Notes under the pieces: generated by a model
The model's input: the letters and a program-made list of their open reading frames with translations, nothing else
Database searches by the model: none
What the model was told of the DNA's origin: nothing
NCBI GenBank assembly: GCA_026874595.1
Contig: CM049313.1
Coordinates: 26,776,008 to 26,840,007, forward strand
Origin: Sipunculus nudus
Lineage: Eukaryota > Annelida > Sipuncula > Golfingiida > Sipunculidae
Reading direction: 5' to 3'
DNA: 64,000 nucleotides
Position numbers and translations under genes: made by a program
Shown: positions 53,675-63,663 of the stretch, piece by piece
Layout of the letters: the number at the start of each line of letters is the position of its first letter
How positions within the stretch are numbered: position 1 is the stretch's first letter

Positions 53675-54737
53675 TGTAAAGGATGTCAGGGTTCGGGCCA
53701 GTCAATTTCAGAGAGGAAAAACACTGTTGTAAAATTAACTCTTTGAATTTATTCCAGTAATCCAATATGTACAGCGATGTGACCTTGCGGAAGCGTCGTG
53801 ATGAATGCTAATGGTAAGCTAATTTACGGCTGGTGAATTTCTCTGTGTCTGAACAGCTCATGCACGTTGGAAGGTTTCTCTTTCAGGCGATCACAGTTCA
53901 GCAGCCCAAAAATTTGCCGGTTCCTACTCTCTACCCCTTTTTTACCTATTTTCCCGGTGTCATTCATCATCTAACTCCACCCATCCTGAATTATTTGAAT
54001 TCCTATTGGCCGTAACTACTGGCCACTAACAGCTACCCTCTTTACCTGGCTACCCCTGCCTTGACATTGAGGGCCGGCACAAGATTAATTAGTCTGAGCC
54101 GGCATTTACACCACTACTATCTAAATCAGCCGGGGGTATCGTACTATCGTAGGCTTAAAGGGGGGGGGGGGTGCTCTTAGCGCGAAGCGCAGGTGTGCAA
54201 ACACGGCCATGCCAGCTCAGCTGATTGTCGGTCGTGGATGGATTCGCACCTGGCCATCGTATCGGTGTTACCCAACCGGCCGTGGCATAACCCCTCGGTG
54301 CTGTGTTGATACCTAGCTAGGGGTATCTATCGGGATCTGCTAACAAAGCTACCCTGCGCTCTAGCGTATCTAATTAATCCGGCTCGTGACCGGCGGGACC
54401 ACCCGGCCTATGATAGTGTGCTCCTTGATGGTTAATCCCCCCCCCCGCACCCGTACTGTGGGAAAAACAAACTTATGGCATTCCCTGGCTGCTACTTACT
54501 ATGTATGGCTAAATGCATGATTGTCACAAATAATATTATTGCCTGAGTTTTCCCTATTCAATCCTGTTCTATAATGACACTACTACTACTTGTCTGACGC
54601 TCCCGCTCTATGGTCATAATTAATGCACATGGAATTGAAATTAATAGTATAATAATAATGATAAAAGTTATAGTAATCATGGAATTTGAGATTGCGCAGG
54701 TAGCACCTGCTTGCTTATTGAATGTATGAACTTTACA
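53675..54737 (-). repeat. 3' LTR of the Gypsy element
   Basis: 1,063 bp. It differs from the 5' LTR by substitutions and short indels, notably around 53,805-53,860, where the other copy has a different 'gaaaagatcgagagag' stretch, and a G run at 54,159. Plus-strand frames within it (53,833-54,015) are LTR by-products. Confidence 0.9.
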
Positions 54738-54760
54738 CACGCCCCCCCCCCCCCCCCATC
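54738..54760 (-). promoter_or_regulatory. Polypurine tract of the Gypsy element
   Basis: On the minus strand GATG followed by 16 G and CGTG directly precedes the 3' LTR. A G-rich tract in this place primes plus-strand synthesis in LTR elements. Confidence 0.7.
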
Positions 54761-55080
54761 AAAGAAAAGGGCGGCTGATGAGGCGCCCTTTTCTCAAAAT
54801 TTATGGCTGGGGTTCACTCCTGCCATACAAACAAAAAAAAGTTCATACAAGTAGTGCAAGCAAGGACCTGTCTGCGCTTCCAAATTATAATTGAGATGCA
54901 TATCTATATATCTATATAAAAAATATGAATAGAACTAATACATGTAAATGTTCGTGAAACAAGCACTACTTGCAAACCTCAAGTCCATTTTGGTTTTAGT
55001 CCATAGGTGCTGTGTGGTTTTTTTTTTGTTTGTTTTATAAAGAAGGTTAAACTATTGTTCAATAAAATAGTGAAAAGTTC
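54761..55080 (-). other. Non-coding segment between the last frame and the 3' LTR
   Basis: About 320 bases with no reading frame, an internal T run and A+T-rich stretches. It may be remnants of the 3' part of the element. Confidence 0.5.
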
Positions 55081-55416
55081 TCAGTGTCCCATTAATTGTT
55101 CACCGGTTGGCTGCTCAGGTTCGGACAATGCTGCGCGGGTCATCAATCTGTCCCACGCTGAAGGCTGATTACCTTTTGGTGCTGGCGCTGGTGATGCTAT
55201 CCCCTGTCGTGCGGCGCGTCTTGAGAGAGCGATTGTGATAGCGACGATTATGAGAACTGCCAGAGCTATGCTTGTGTTCACATACGCGCGAGTGTTGGAC
55301 CCTGGTAAATCCTTGGCTTCTGTAGCGTACTCCAGTATTGGCGTCATGTATTTCAGTGACACATTTGTTATTTCCTTGAGCGGTAACCATTTAGGGGCAC
55401 GGGCTAATTCGAGCAA
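55081..55416 (-). CDS. Small transmembrane-segment frame after integrase
   Basis: A frame of about 111 codons with no ATG at its head (it opens at a TTG). It overlaps the integrase frame by about 25 bases and lies in a different phase. It contains one clear hydrophobic segment (NTSIALAVLIIVAITIAL) followed by basic residues (SRRAAR), as in a single-pass membrane protein with a short cytoplasmic tail. This is the place where some Gypsy-type elements carry an envelope-like gene. The frame has no furin site, fusion peptide or Cys-rich ectodomain, so it is at most the tail of one, or unrelated. Confidence 0.45.
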   Translation of the reverse strand: MLELARAPKWLPLKEITNVSLKYMTPILEYATEAKDLPGSNTRAYVNTSIALAVLIIVAITIALSRRAARQGIASPAPAPKGNQPSAWDRLMTRAALSEPEQPTGEQLMGH

Positions 55417-56077
55417 GATCGTCTAGTCTATTGCCAAACAGTGATGGACGAACCTGTGATTGCAATAATTTAGTTAGCGGGGCTCTCGGTTGCCTGCCAT
55501 ACAAAAGATAATAGGGAGAGTAGCCAGTTACAGAGCTGACACTGATCCGATGAGTGAACAGGGTGTCCCCAACACGATTTTCCCACGTGTCAATTTGATT
55601 GTTTATGCCTTTAGAGAGGGTTTCTTTAAATGTTCTGTTGAAACGTTCTACCTTTCCATTTGCTTGCGGATGTGTTGGTGTGATGCGCCTGTGATCTATG
55701 CCTAATGAGCTCAGATATGACGTAAAGCTAACAGCTGTGAATTCCGCGTCATTATCCATTACAATTACCTCAGGCACCCCGTGTGCGGGAATAAATTGGT
55801 TGGCGAACGCGAACATGACTGTGTCACTTTGTTTATCTGGGATCGGGTAAGCCTCCGCCCAGCCAGTACAATGACATATCATAGTGAGGATATATCAATT
55901 ATTGTAGCGTGAATTTGGGAAGGGCCCTATGAGGTCGAGACTGACCATCTGCATGGGTGATACAGGTATTGGCATTTCTCCCATTGGTGCGTGATCCCTC
56001 TGGCGGGAGTGAGCTTGGCATGTTGTGCACTTAGCAAGTAAGAGTCTAATGTCCTTTCTCATGCCCTGGCTAGACAT
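55391..56077 (-). pseudogene. Integrase core, one stop
   Basis: Starts after the zinc-finger Cys pair KCTTCQAHS (about 56,030). Core residues are SLDLIGPF (first Asp), MDNDAEF (second Asp) and NGKVERFN (Glu), the DDE triad with the usual 35-residue spacing between the last two by eye. A stop lies between 55,895 and 55,882. The C-terminal part has YYLLYGRQPR, typical of Gypsy integrases. It would join element cDNA into host DNA with a 4-bp stagger. Confidence 0.85.
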
Positions 56078-57007
56078 AAGCCTCTCTTAACCGGTGCATT
56101 GTTTTTGACGCCGCCATGTGGCCTACTTCCTTATGTGCTCGCAATATAACTTGTTCTCGAAAAGGAGGTGGTAAGACTAGGTGTGGGTATTGGGCCGACT
56201 CTGGCGTGGGACAGCGTGTACTGTACAATAAATCGTCGATGACTATATAAGGTGAGTCAGGGTCTGAAACAGTCTGGGCTAGGAGGTCAGGGAAATGGCG
56301 CGTCTGTCCATGGCGTACTTGATCTAAGTTCAACCCGTTTGCTGTTAAGGGTTGTTGTTTATAGGAAACCTCCTCGGGGAAAGCCTGTGGGTCAATCCAG
56401 TCATGGTCCACGTCTACAACGGAAATGCTGTTCGTTGGAATGCCTGACAACATGTCGGCCCGGACGTTCCTAGCCCCTCTATGGTATTGAATCTTTGCAC
56501 CATATTCTGCCAATAAAATAGCCCAACGTTGAATTTTGGTGTTCACCATTTCTTTTGTGAACAAAGAGGTGAGAGGTTTGTGATCCGTATAGACCGTGAA
56601 GTCAGATCCAAAAAGGTAAGGACGCAACTTAGTCAGGGCGTATACTACGGCATATGCTTCTTTTTCAATGGTAGCCCAGCTTTTCTGTGTGTCTGTCAGT
56701 TGATGGGATAAGTACTGAACAACATGTTCTACCCCGTCTTCATGCTTCTGTACTAATATAGCACCTACACAAGAGTCGCTCGCGTCAGTATACAGTTTGT
56801 ATGGTAAGTCAGTGCGCGGGTATGCTACAACAGCAGGCGATGTTAGTAAGGATTTAAGTCTGTCAAATGCCGTTTGTTCTTTGGTCCCCCACCGGAATTT
56901 ACAATTCCTTTTGGTGAGGACCGTCAATGGCTGAGCCACTTCTGTGTACTTTGGTATGCACTGGCGGTAATAGTTTGACATGCCTAAGAAGGACCTGATT
57001 TGTTGGA
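56070..57007 (-). pseudogene. RNase H and integrase zinc-binding region
   Basis: Begins within the connection domain (SFLGMSNYYRQCIPKYTEVA). RNase H active-site motifs are YTDASDSCVGAILV, then a KEAYAVVYAL glutamate, then VYTDHKPL. The integrase HHCC zinc site starts with HKEVGHMA and continues in the next frame. The reading phase differs from the upstream reverse-transcriptase frame: a one-base shift at about 57,000. Confidence 0.85.
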
Positions 57008-57615
57008 ACATTGGCTGGAGGGGGCAGGGTTTTGATAGCGTTAGTTTTCTCTGGATCTGGTTGAACCCCTGATCTGTTTACGATGTACCCCAACAGTTTG
57101 ACCTCTGACCTGGCAAATGTACATTTCTCAGGCTTCAGCTTAAGATTAGCGTTTCGGATCCTCTCTAGAACAGCTTGTACATGTTTTTGGTGTGAGACTT
57201 TATCCTTGCTGTAAATTACAATGTCATCAATGTATATAAGTACACAGGTACCCAACAGATCGTGGAGAATTGTCTCCATAACTCTCTGAAAATGGCTTGG
57301 TCCATTTGCCAGGCCGAAGGGAACTCTTGTGAAAGCAAACTGCCCTCTGTGGCACACAAACGCCGTTTTTTCTATGTCGGCAGGATGCACTGGGAGTTGA
57401 TTGTAGCCACTCTTAAGGTCAAGAGTGGAGAAAATTGTACTCCTCCCAATTTGGTCAAAGATGTCTTGTATTAATGGGAGCGGGTACCTATCTTTCTTGG
57501 TGACTGCGTTTAGCTTCCTATAATCTACGCAAAAAGGAAATGTGCCCTCTTTTCCTTTCGGAACCAAAAGTAACGGGCACTGCCCAGGGGGATGGGGAGG
57601 GTTCGATGATACCAT
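57000..57615 (-). pseudogene. Reverse transcriptase
   Basis: Motifs in order: FCVDYRKLNAVTKKDRYPLP, STLDLKSGYNQLPV (first catalytic Asp), FAFTRVPFGLANGPSHFQRV, and IYIDDIVIYS (YIDD, catalytic Asp pair), then KCTFARSEVKLLGYIV. These are full Ty3/Gypsy reverse-transcriptase blocks without a stop. The frame then shifts near 57,007 and reads out of phase to 56,899. Upstream it follows the protease in another frame. Its job would be copying element RNA in the capsid. Confidence 0.9.
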
Positions 57616-57655
57616 CGGCTAGCATTTCATCAACAGCTTTAGATATGATTCTCTT

Positions 57656-58051
57656 TCAGCAAGGGGAACTCTGTATGGCTGTTTGGGATAACCCGGCGAT
57701 GCCCTGTTGTCCATCTAAATTTAGGAGCCAGCGTTTGCCGTGCCATATCATGTCATTGTCCGCAAGGTTTAAGCAACCTTTACCTGCCAAGAGTGCGTCA
57801 TTCACAAGGATCATTTCTTGTGGTAAGTCCTGTACTATGTACATGTCAACGTTGCCTACGTCCTGTATCGGTAGTTGGGTGCAGCCTACTATCTCCAAGG
57901 TGTGTCCAGTAACGGATTTTAAAGGGATGGGGGGTTTCTGTACAATGGGGTGACGGTGTGTTTTTACACAAATGTCATCAAAAATTTCACGTCGCAGCAA
58001 TGTGCGAGTATCACCTGTATCTATCAATGCCAAAACCTGAGTACCGCCCAC
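57656..58051 (-). pseudogene. Retroviral-type aspartic protease
   Basis: Contains ALIDTGDTRTLLR, the D-T-G active site of a retropepsin. It is followed by a strand-rich region and a hydrophobic EMILVNDALLAGKG block of the kind seen before the second half of these proteases. The frame opens without ATG, as expected for a gag-pol polyprotein domain. Phase changes separate it from both neighbours. Confidence 0.8.
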
Positions 58052-58103
58052 ACAAAGGGCAGTCTCGGGCCTTGATGCATGTCCTGCTACGACGCTTACT
58101 AGT

Positions 58104-58400
58104 TTAAATGACTATTTTGCATGGTATGTTACAATTATTACATGTTGCATTTGAGGGAGGGTTGTACCGGCGTGGGGGGTGACTTACCTGTGACCCTGGG
58201 CGTGACCTCGGCTGGGGATTCTGTAGGTGTCGTTGCGTGTTTCGTCGCAGGCATTCTCTCGCCACGTGGCCCGCTTTTCCGCATTCATAGCAGATGGGCC
58301 TGCCATCGGTAGTCCAGCTAAGAGGATTCGTATGGCGTACATTCCTACTGTTTGTTGGCAGATTTATGCGAATCACGATGACCTGCGCGCAGAGACTCAC
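58104..58400 (-). pseudogene. Gag nucleocapsid with CCHC zinc knuckle
   Basis: CYECGKAGHVAREC is a perfect C-x2-C-x4-H-x4-C knuckle, preceded by RPI and followed by Arg/Gln/Pro-rich RNA-binding sequence. The frame is shifted relative to the gag body, with the shift lying between about 58,345 and 58,400. Confidence 0.85.
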
Positions 58401-59214
58401 GCGAATCACTGACCAATCGGCGCACACTAGCGATTGCCTCATACACATCGGCTAAATTTATTCCCTTTTCCACCGTGGTAATAGTGGATATATCCATTGG
58501 CTCCTCTTTTCCTTGGCTGTGGGGGTGGACGAATTCGCCTTCACGTTGATCCGTGATGGTGGCCTGGTACATGGCTTCTTGTAAGTCACGTGGTCCCTGG
58601 TACGACACCTGTCGTCTTACGTTTTCATTCACCAGGGCCCGAATGTATACCTTGATTAAATTATTTGTTTGTTCCCCCGTGCGCTCATTCAGCGGGTATG
58701 ACTGTTCGGCGAGGTCTCTAAACATCCGGTTGAAGTGAGGCACAGAGACGGAAACTTGCTGTTTCAGGTTGTTGAGCTGTTGATGCAATAACTCCACGTC
58801 GTTTGGAGGGAGGAAGTTTTGTCAGATGTGCTTTTTAAGCGCATCCCAAGCGACTGATAATCTCGGTGCCCCTGAGTTGGCTAGCATGTGTTCCGTTTGA
58901 TAATGTTCCACCTCCCTCCTTAGCGACCCGGTGACCGTACGAGTAACAATGTCTATCAGTTCAGATTCCCCGGGAACATATTTCTTAACCCACTCTATTT
59001 GCTCTAACCAGTCTTTAACGGCCGTATAGGAGGTCCCATCACAAGTGCTAGTTCTAGAAACTACATCTTTTATGACGTTGCGCTTACCTACTTCATAGTA
59101 GTGTCGGCTGGCTATGTGTGCTGTTTTCTGATGTGCCTGGGCGAAGCCTTCCTGGAATTCAGTGATACGTCCGGAGATAGCGTTCTCTGCTGACTGGTTG
59201 GCACCGCTCGCCAT
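58345..59214 (-). pseudogene. Gag capsid region with one in-frame stop
   Basis: Starts at an ATG (59,212-59,214) directly at the edge of the 5' LTR. It continues in one phase through a single TGA (58,819-58,821) to 58,345. The capsid-like central region includes WLEQIEWVKKYVPGESELID and VSVPHFNRMFRDLAEQSYP, typical Gag retrotransposon domain stretches. It would form the particle that packages element RNA. Confidence 0.8.
59196..59213 (-). promoter_or_regulatory. Candidate primer-binding site overlapping the gag start
   Basis: The first bases after the 5' LTR on the minus strand are A, then TGGCGAGCGGTGCCAACC. TGG is expected where a tRNA 3' CCA pairs. The same position in the neighbouring LARD is TGGCGTCGCGTGCC. 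No tRNA could be assigned by eye. The site overlaps gag codon 1. Confidence 0.45.
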
Positions 59215-60283
59215 TGTAAAGGATGTCAGGGTTCGGGCCAGTCAATTTCAGAGAGGAAAAACACTGTTGTAAAATTAACTCGTTGAATTTATTCCGGTAA
59301 TCCAATATGTACAGCGATGTGACCTTGCGGAAGCATCGTGATGAATGCTAACTTTACGGCTGGTTAATTTCTCTGTGTCTGAACTGAAAAGATCGAGAGA
59401 GCTTCCCCGCATGCACGTCGGAAGGTTTCTCTTTCAGGCGATCACAGTTCAGCAGCCCAAAAATCTGCCGGTTCCTACTCTCTCCCCCTTTTTTACCTAT
59501 TTTCCCGGTGTCATTCACCATCTAACTCCACCCATCCTGAATTATTTGAATTCCTATTGGCCGTAACTACTGGCCACTAACAGCTACCCTCTTTACCTGG
59601 CTACCCCTGCCTTGACATCGAGGGCCGGCACAAGATTAATTAGTCTGAGCCGGCATTTACACCACTACTATCTAAATCAGCTGGGGGGTCGTACTATTGT
59701 AGGCTTAACGGAATGTGCTCTTAGCGCGAAGCGCAGGTGTGCAAACACGGCCATGCCAGCTCAGCTGATTGTCGGTCGTGGATGGATTCGCACCTGGCCA
59801 TCGTATCGGTGTTACCCAACCGGCCGTGGCATAACCCCTCGGTGCTGTGTTGATACCTAGCTAGGGGAATCTATCGGGATCTGCTAACAAAGCTACCCTA
59901 CGCTCTAGCGTATCTAATTAACCCGGCTCGTGACCTGCGGGACCACCCGGCCTATGATAGTGTGCTCCTTGATGGTTAATCCCCCCGCACCCGTACTGTG
60001 GGAAAAACAAACTTATGGCATTCCCTGGCTACTACTTACTATGTATGGCTAAATGCATGATTGTCACAAATAATATTATTGCCTGAATTTTCCCTATTCA
60101 ATCCTGTTCTATAATGACACTATTACTACTTGTCTGACGCTCCCGCTCTATGGTCATAATTAATGCACATGGAATTGAAATTGAATAGTATAATAATAAT
60201 GATAAAATAATAGTTATAGTAATCATGGAATTTGAGATTGCGCAGGTAGCACCTGCTTGCTTATTGAATGTATGAACTTTACA
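59215..60283 (-). repeat. 5' LTR of the Gypsy element
   Basis: 1,069 bp, TGTAAAG...CTTTACA. Contains two inverted CCAAT-like ATTGG sites and an A+T-rich (AATAAT) tract at about 60,185-60,215. Plus-strand frames in it (59,345-59,860) also occur in the other LTR and are not genes. Confidence 0.9.
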
Positions 60284-60688
60284 CCCTGACACATACAAAG
60301 TCTTCATACAGTGCAGTTATACCATCTATCTGTGTGCTTTTAGCTGTCTAAACATCACGGGAGCCCCCATTAGTGGTCACCCTAATGAGATAAACACCTC
60401 AACCAAAATGAGATTAACAGATTAGGATCTGCCCTGTACAAATAAGGGAACCAATGACCATGACTAGGAGATTATGCAATCAGTACCCAGGCATCATGGA
60501 ACAAAGACTTGTTATACATGTGTGATATGTCACAAGGTAACGCAGAGGTTTAAATGTATATACGAAAGATTAAATTTCACAAAATTTGTATTATTGAGAA
60601 CAGCAGCAAATGAGAGAGCAGCCCATTGAACTCATTTAGTGTGACATGAAATAACAAGAATACACAGCCTATCATGCCAAATCTTACA
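60284..60688 (-). repeat. Third LARD-family LTR, right part
   Basis: Continues the LTR sequence after the Gypsy insertion: 'ccctgacacatacaaagtct' then 'gagattaacagattaggatct', ending ATCTTACA. More diverged from the other two LTRs than they are from each other. Confidence 0.8.
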
Positions 60689-63456
60689 AGTGGGGTACAG
60701 ACAACCCCCCCCCCCCCCCCTCCCAATTTTTCAAGCTTTATTTTTTATTATAGATTATTTTTTAAGATGTATGGCTACCTTAAAAAATATTTAAAGTGAA
60801 AACTGTTACAGTGCAGGAATAATAGTGCAGTGTAGGAATATTGTATATATGGTTAATTAATAAGTCAATTATTATCATCAATATAAACGTCAACAACATA
60901 ATTATTATTATGAATGATAATTCATCAAAATACTGATTATCTGCTTTTTCATTTAACTGATTATTTGTATTTTCATGACCTGACTAGTGTAGTTCATTAG
61001 TTATGTGAGGTTTACATTAATATTGCTTTTGTATATTTAACATAAAATAGAAAATATTTAGTAAATTTTAATTTTGAGTCGTTTTGGATTAAGTAATCCA
61101 AAAGGAGGGGGTAGTCTGGCAGCTAGCCAAAGATCATTTTTTTGTTAACCTTGTTTTATGGTCTTAAATTTTTTTTGGTGGATTTTGTTTGCCATATCAT
61201 GTGTGAAAAATATTTTGGTTGGACCTCTGTCAGCCTTGGGCATTTTTTGCTAATTTGCATAAAACAAAATGACCGCTAAAATATTGCGAAAAAGCAAAAA
61301 TGCCATAATTACCTTTACATTTGACATAGCGGGTCATCCAATACATGAATTCTGGAGTATAATGACCCAGAGAATTCATTTTTGGTATTGTTTTAGTCAT
61401 AAGGACCACCATTTTCAATGTAGCTGTTTTCCCATTTAACAACCAAAAAAAAAAAAACACTTTAAATATATTATACACATGATTTGGTTAGTATGTATGT
61501 TCCAAAGCATTCTGCAGATCGAGGGTAATTATTAAACTAATTATACACTCAAGTATAAATGAAGATGAGATGATCAAACGCTCTGGAAAACAGCTGTTAT
61601 ACAGTATAAAAATAATATGCTTTTTTGTTACCTATGTATGACCTTCATAATGAAACAATAAGAGCGAAACTGCCGTTATCCACACAGTTTTCATTCCCCC
61701 CCCCCTTGTGTCACGACAAGGCCCGATATTTAAAACTTATACGAGATTTTAATTAGTTGGAGGGGGATTTTGTGAGCATAATTTGGGTCCATTTAAATCA
61801 AATCGCACCTTTATGAAAATTAATCTTTGTTTGATGGCAAATGTAACAGTTGTATGCATGCTTTTGCATATATCAAATATATTGCAACATTCTCAGATAT
61901 ACTGCATGCTGCAAGCTTCCATCAGCATCAAATTCCCATCAGCATCATATTAATATGGATTATTCGTCTGCTATGTGATCGCCAACTTTGCCGACTTGCC
62001 TACAGGTGCAAGCAGAACTAATTTCTCCACTTTCTGTAGCTAAACCAGAAAAGACTTACTTTAGATTTTAAATTAAATTTAACAGCTTGTTGGAGGGGGT
62101 TGACCCAAATGAGCATAAATGAAATTGGACTTTATAAATGGTATTATGGAAACATACAAATTTAGTCAACAGCAACATATGACAACTGATGTGAATGAAC
62201 ACACGCTTCTGACTTCATTTCTGTTATCAAATATTTCAGGAATACCTGCATGAAGCCTTAAATAAATTCATGTTATATAAACGATGATGACAATGCGTTA
62301 GAGTTTATTAATAAAATGCCCCGCCCCCGAAAAATTTTGCCGTTTGTGTTATGCATCATAATGAGGTATAAAAAAGTCTTTCTGAAACTTTGAACTTAAA
62401 AAATGCATTCATGAGCGCAAATCGTCAACATATACATTTCCCAAGAAACTAAAAAAACCTTGGACTGTAGTAGGTACCTATGTAGGCCTATGTAAATGGT
62501 CATATGGGGGAGGGGGCTCTAATCACAATGAATAGCTGGCTATCTGTTGGGACACGGATATCGAGAATATCTCAGAAAAAGCTCATGTTTCGTTAAAGTC
62601 AACTATATAAATTAACGTGCAGCCAAGGCTGTGGGTGGCATGCATAAGGAAAGAAAAAAATATTGTGGAATTTAACCATATACACATTCTTTTCCTTAGT
62701 GCTATATGAAAATTTATGATAATTAACAGGTATTGTCTACTACCTAATATTGAACAATGTCGAAATACAATCTTATTCCATTACACATATTTTTTATCAG
62801 CATTCCTCTTTGTTTGACGTCAAGGAAATTCATATAGGGTGCAAGTTAAAGCTTTCCTAATAGTAAAGAACTAATTAATATCTTTTATAAATGAAATTTA
62901 CGGCCCTAAAACGGTGCTTATCGCAAGAAATATAACAGGTCTTGGACTTGAAACTTTTAGTCTATCCTGCTGTCGATTCTGGAATTGGTCAAGACATAAT
63001 TTCCCATGAAGAATTTTGTCAGGAAGCCCGCAGAAGCTCATATATAGGCTACATATGCTTTAGCTAAATCATGGAAGGCCGAGTGCATGTCAGTCAGTTT
63101 GAGACGATACTAGTGTATTCCGAGATCCACCTGTCTGAGCTGTGTAGCCGTGTTCCTACCTTACCCAGAGGCATTTTTTTTACCCCATTTACTGAGTTTC
63201 TGTGTCTCAAAGGATATTTAACTATATATACATATATATAGTTGCACAGTATATGACGCATGCGGATTGAACCCTCTTTTCATCTCTCTGGCCCCAGTGT
63301 GTCCCGGGTACGACACGGCCTATGTATGGTACTATTAGGGCCTGGATTACCCATTTGGTAAGTTAAGGCATTAAACCTCGGCCTCAGGTCCTCAAGTGAG
63401 GCATAATATCAAACTGCTGTCAATGCCCTTTCCTAGTTTGACAGATGAATTAAGCG
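60689..63456. other. Mostly unique non-coding sequence upstream of an exon
   Basis: A C run lies at 60,705-60,722 and smaller ones at 61,697-61,705. No transposon termini are recognised. The 82-residue minus frame at 61,230-61,478 and the 64-residue plus frame at 61,827-62,021 lack domains. The last kilobase would hold the promoter of the exon at 63,457. No TATA or CpG cluster stands out. Confidence 0.45.
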
Positions 63457-63663
63457 ATGCCAAAGCCAAACTTGAAAAAGTTACAGCCAGGGGCTGATAA
63501 AACCCAACAAGACAGTATTTCTAGGTTTTTTACGCGTGTAGCTGAGAATAAGCGGCCCAACCCAGGTGAAGTCACCCCAGAGTCTTTGGAAGAGAGACAA
63601 GAAGCTGGGTCAGGTCAGTCTCAGGCTGAGTCCCACAACCATCACCCTGCAGGACCAGGACAG
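63457..63663 (+). CDS. Likely first coding exon of a PCNA-binding protein
   Basis: The ATG at 63,457 has an in-frame TAA six bases upstream, so the start is fixed. The 69 codons run MPKPNLKKLQPGADKTQQ, then DSISRFFTRV, then a Gln/Glu/Ser-rich stretch, to a consensus donor (GGACAG|GTGTGT) at 63,663/63,664. QDSISRFF fits the PIP box Q-x-x-I-x-x-F-F, which binds PCNA at replication forks. An N-terminal PIP box ending in SRFF followed by a disordered linker is seen in MSH3, making a mismatch-repair MSH3-like gene the leading guess. MSH6, a chromatin-assembly subunit or another PCNA client is possible. Without the donor the frame would run to 63,840, through sequence that does not look coding. Confidence 0.6.

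Larger units (their letters stand above)
53675..60283 (-). mobile_element. Ty3/Gypsy LTR retrotransposon, degenerate, inserted in a LARD LTR
   Basis: LTRs of 1,063 and 1,069 bp have perfect 7-bp inverted tips (TGTAAAG...CTTTACA). CCCT lies on both sides (53,671-53,674 and 60,284-60,287). The host LTR is uninterrupted at 48,5xx and 51,89x ('attataccctgacatat'), which confirms the 4-bp duplication. The order on the minus strand is gag, zinc knuckle, protease, reverse transcriptase, RNase H, integrase and a small membrane frame. That is the Ty3/Gypsy (Metaviridae) order. Stops and frame changes separate most domains, so it cannot be autonomous. The LTRs differ by several substitutions and small indels, so the insertion is not very recent. 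Confidence 0.9.

Noticed and set aside
55081-55416. Calling the post-integrase frame an envelope gene
   Set aside because: Only one membrane segment and no ectodomain features, so the stronger claim is not supported. Kept as a finding only.
53833-59860. Plus-strand frames in both Gypsy LTRs and opposite pol
   Set aside because: Those in the LTRs are duplicated LTR sequence; those opposite gag-pol are antisense shadows.
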